7,342 nt of DNA from Chloroflexota bacterium. Lineage in GTDB: Bacteria; Chloroflexota; Dehalococcoidia; UBA1151; UBA1328. The position numbers were made by a program, and so were the translations under genes. How positions within the stretch are numbered: the stretch's first letter is position 1; each line of letters starts with the position of its first letter. A model generated the notes under the pieces. That model was not told the origin of the DNA, ran no database searches, and worked only from the letters and a program-made list of their open reading frames with translations. The stretch spans positions 1 through 7,342 of the forward strand of contig NYZY01000093.1 of NCBI GenBank assembly GCA_002687335.1, in the 5' to 3' direction. Of this stretch, positions 6,898 to 7,342 are shown one piece after another.

Positions 6898-7012
6898 AAT
6901 AATTTTCTCCATAGCATTTCTGTCAGGCCAAGATATTTGTCAACTAATTCAAATAGAGCGTACGCATTACTGGATCCAACTATTTGACATCAATAACAGT
7001 CAAGACGTGAGT
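6898..7012. other. Convergent intergenic region between the beta subunit and hydrolase genes
   Basis: These 115 AT-rich bases separate two converging genes, so transcription from both sides should end here. I see no strong terminator. There is a TTGAC/GTCAA inverted repeat (6984-6988 and 6999-7003) with a 10-base loop, an ATTTG/CAAAT pair further left, and an 8-base palindrome GCGTACGC (6958-6965). None is followed by a T-run in either direction. Confidence 0.5.
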
Positions 7013-7342
7013 TCATAGCAATGGCAAAAGAACGTGCGAAGATCGCACCGCATCTCGAAATACTCTGTTACCAGCCACAGGCCCGTTACTCTCGTATGCG
7101 TTATTACGCCCTGTCTGCCAATTCCGATCCCATCTTGGAAAGCTGCTGCTAGCTATCGCGACGCGAACACGATGCCCTTTTTGAAATACATGGCTTGTCG
7201 CCCACAAATCTATTTCGAATTCCATCGGCATATGAGGAATCAAAGCTATAGGATCTTCAAACGAATCTTTGAATCTCGCTCGTAGAATACCGTCACAGAT
7301 CAACATCGATGTTCCATCTGGATGGACATCGGTTACCCTAGC
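7013..7342 (-). CDS. C-terminal end of a CocE/NonD-family hydrolase (X-Pro dipeptidyl-peptidase C-terminal domain); 5' part off the right edge
   Basis: The frame is open from the right edge to a TGA at 7013-7015, giving 109 residues. They match the jelly-roll C-terminal domain of the CocE/NonD family of serine hydrolases, which includes acyl esterases, X-Pro dipeptidyl-peptidases and alpha-amino-acid ester hydrolases. The signature runs VTDVHPDG, then ICDGILRARF, then IDLWATSHVFQKGHRVRVAI, then SSSFPRWDRNWQTG, and ends SSHVLLPLL. This order and spacing is typical of the last ~110 residues of a protein normally near 550-650 residues. The alpha/beta-hydrolase domain with the catalytic Ser, Asp and His lies off the window, as does any signal peptide, so location and substrate cannot be judged. 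An internal Met codon at 7304-7306 is not the start, since the family motif begins before it. The gene points toward the decarboxylase cluster and is transcribed separately from it. Confidence 0.92.
   Translation of the reverse strand, partial: ARVTDVHPDGTSMLICDGILRARFKDSFEDPIALIPHMPMEFEIDLWATSHVFQKGHRVRVAIASSSFPRWDRNWQTGRNNAYESNGPVAGNRVFRDAVRSSHVLLPLL

Noticed and set aside
7034..7285. Plus-strand 83-codon frame opposite the hydrolase fragment
   Set aside because: The minus strand carries a clear CocE/NonD C-terminal signature; the plus-strand product is unrecognisable.

Overview
The window looks like ordinary bacterial chromosome: compact genes, roughly balanced base composition (a little under half G+C by eye), mixed ATG/GTG/TTG starts, and no sign of mobile DNA, phage, CRISPR or RNA genes. 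The gene set is an AcnA-type aconitase, a TIGR01777-type epimerase-like protein, an MFS carrier, a two-gene TPP-dependent decarboxylase of the sulfopyruvate decarboxylase type, and a CocE/NonD hydrolase. It suits a free-living aerobic heterotroph. A marine Chloroflexota-like lineage would fit, but this is only a guess from gene content, because no phylogenetic marker is present.

Layout from left to right. Positions 1-474 (+) hold the 3' end of an unrecognised gene. After a 189-base gap comes a TIGR01777/YfcH-like NAD(P)-binding protein (664-1566, +). It runs head-on into acnA (1568-4243, -), with one base between the two stop codons. A 157-base divergent intergenic region with an imperfect dyad separates acnA from a rightward cluster: an MFS transporter (4401-5738, GTG start), a decarboxylase alpha subunit (5780-6292, TTG start) and its beta subunit (6289-6897, ATG start, overlapping alpha by ATGA). 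After a 115-base convergent gap, the 3' end of a CocE/NonD-family hydrolase gene enters from the right edge (7013-7342, -).

The most informative unit is the MFS-alpha-beta cluster. The two small proteins together make one complete TPP enzyme: alpha carries the N-terminal pyrimidine-binding half with its catalytic glutamate, and beta carries the pyrophosphate-binding half. Next to a carboxylate-type MFS carrier this suggests uptake and decarboxylation of a small 2-oxo acid, possibly a sulfonate such as sulfopyruvate or a precursor of it. The substrate is not fixed by the sequence. Aconitase is a housekeeping TCA-cycle enzyme, and its position here may be incidental. I found no clearly undescribed system. 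The main oddities are an ADG in place of GDG in the TPP motif of the beta subunit, weak or absent ribosome binding sites on several genes, and the one-base convergent junction.
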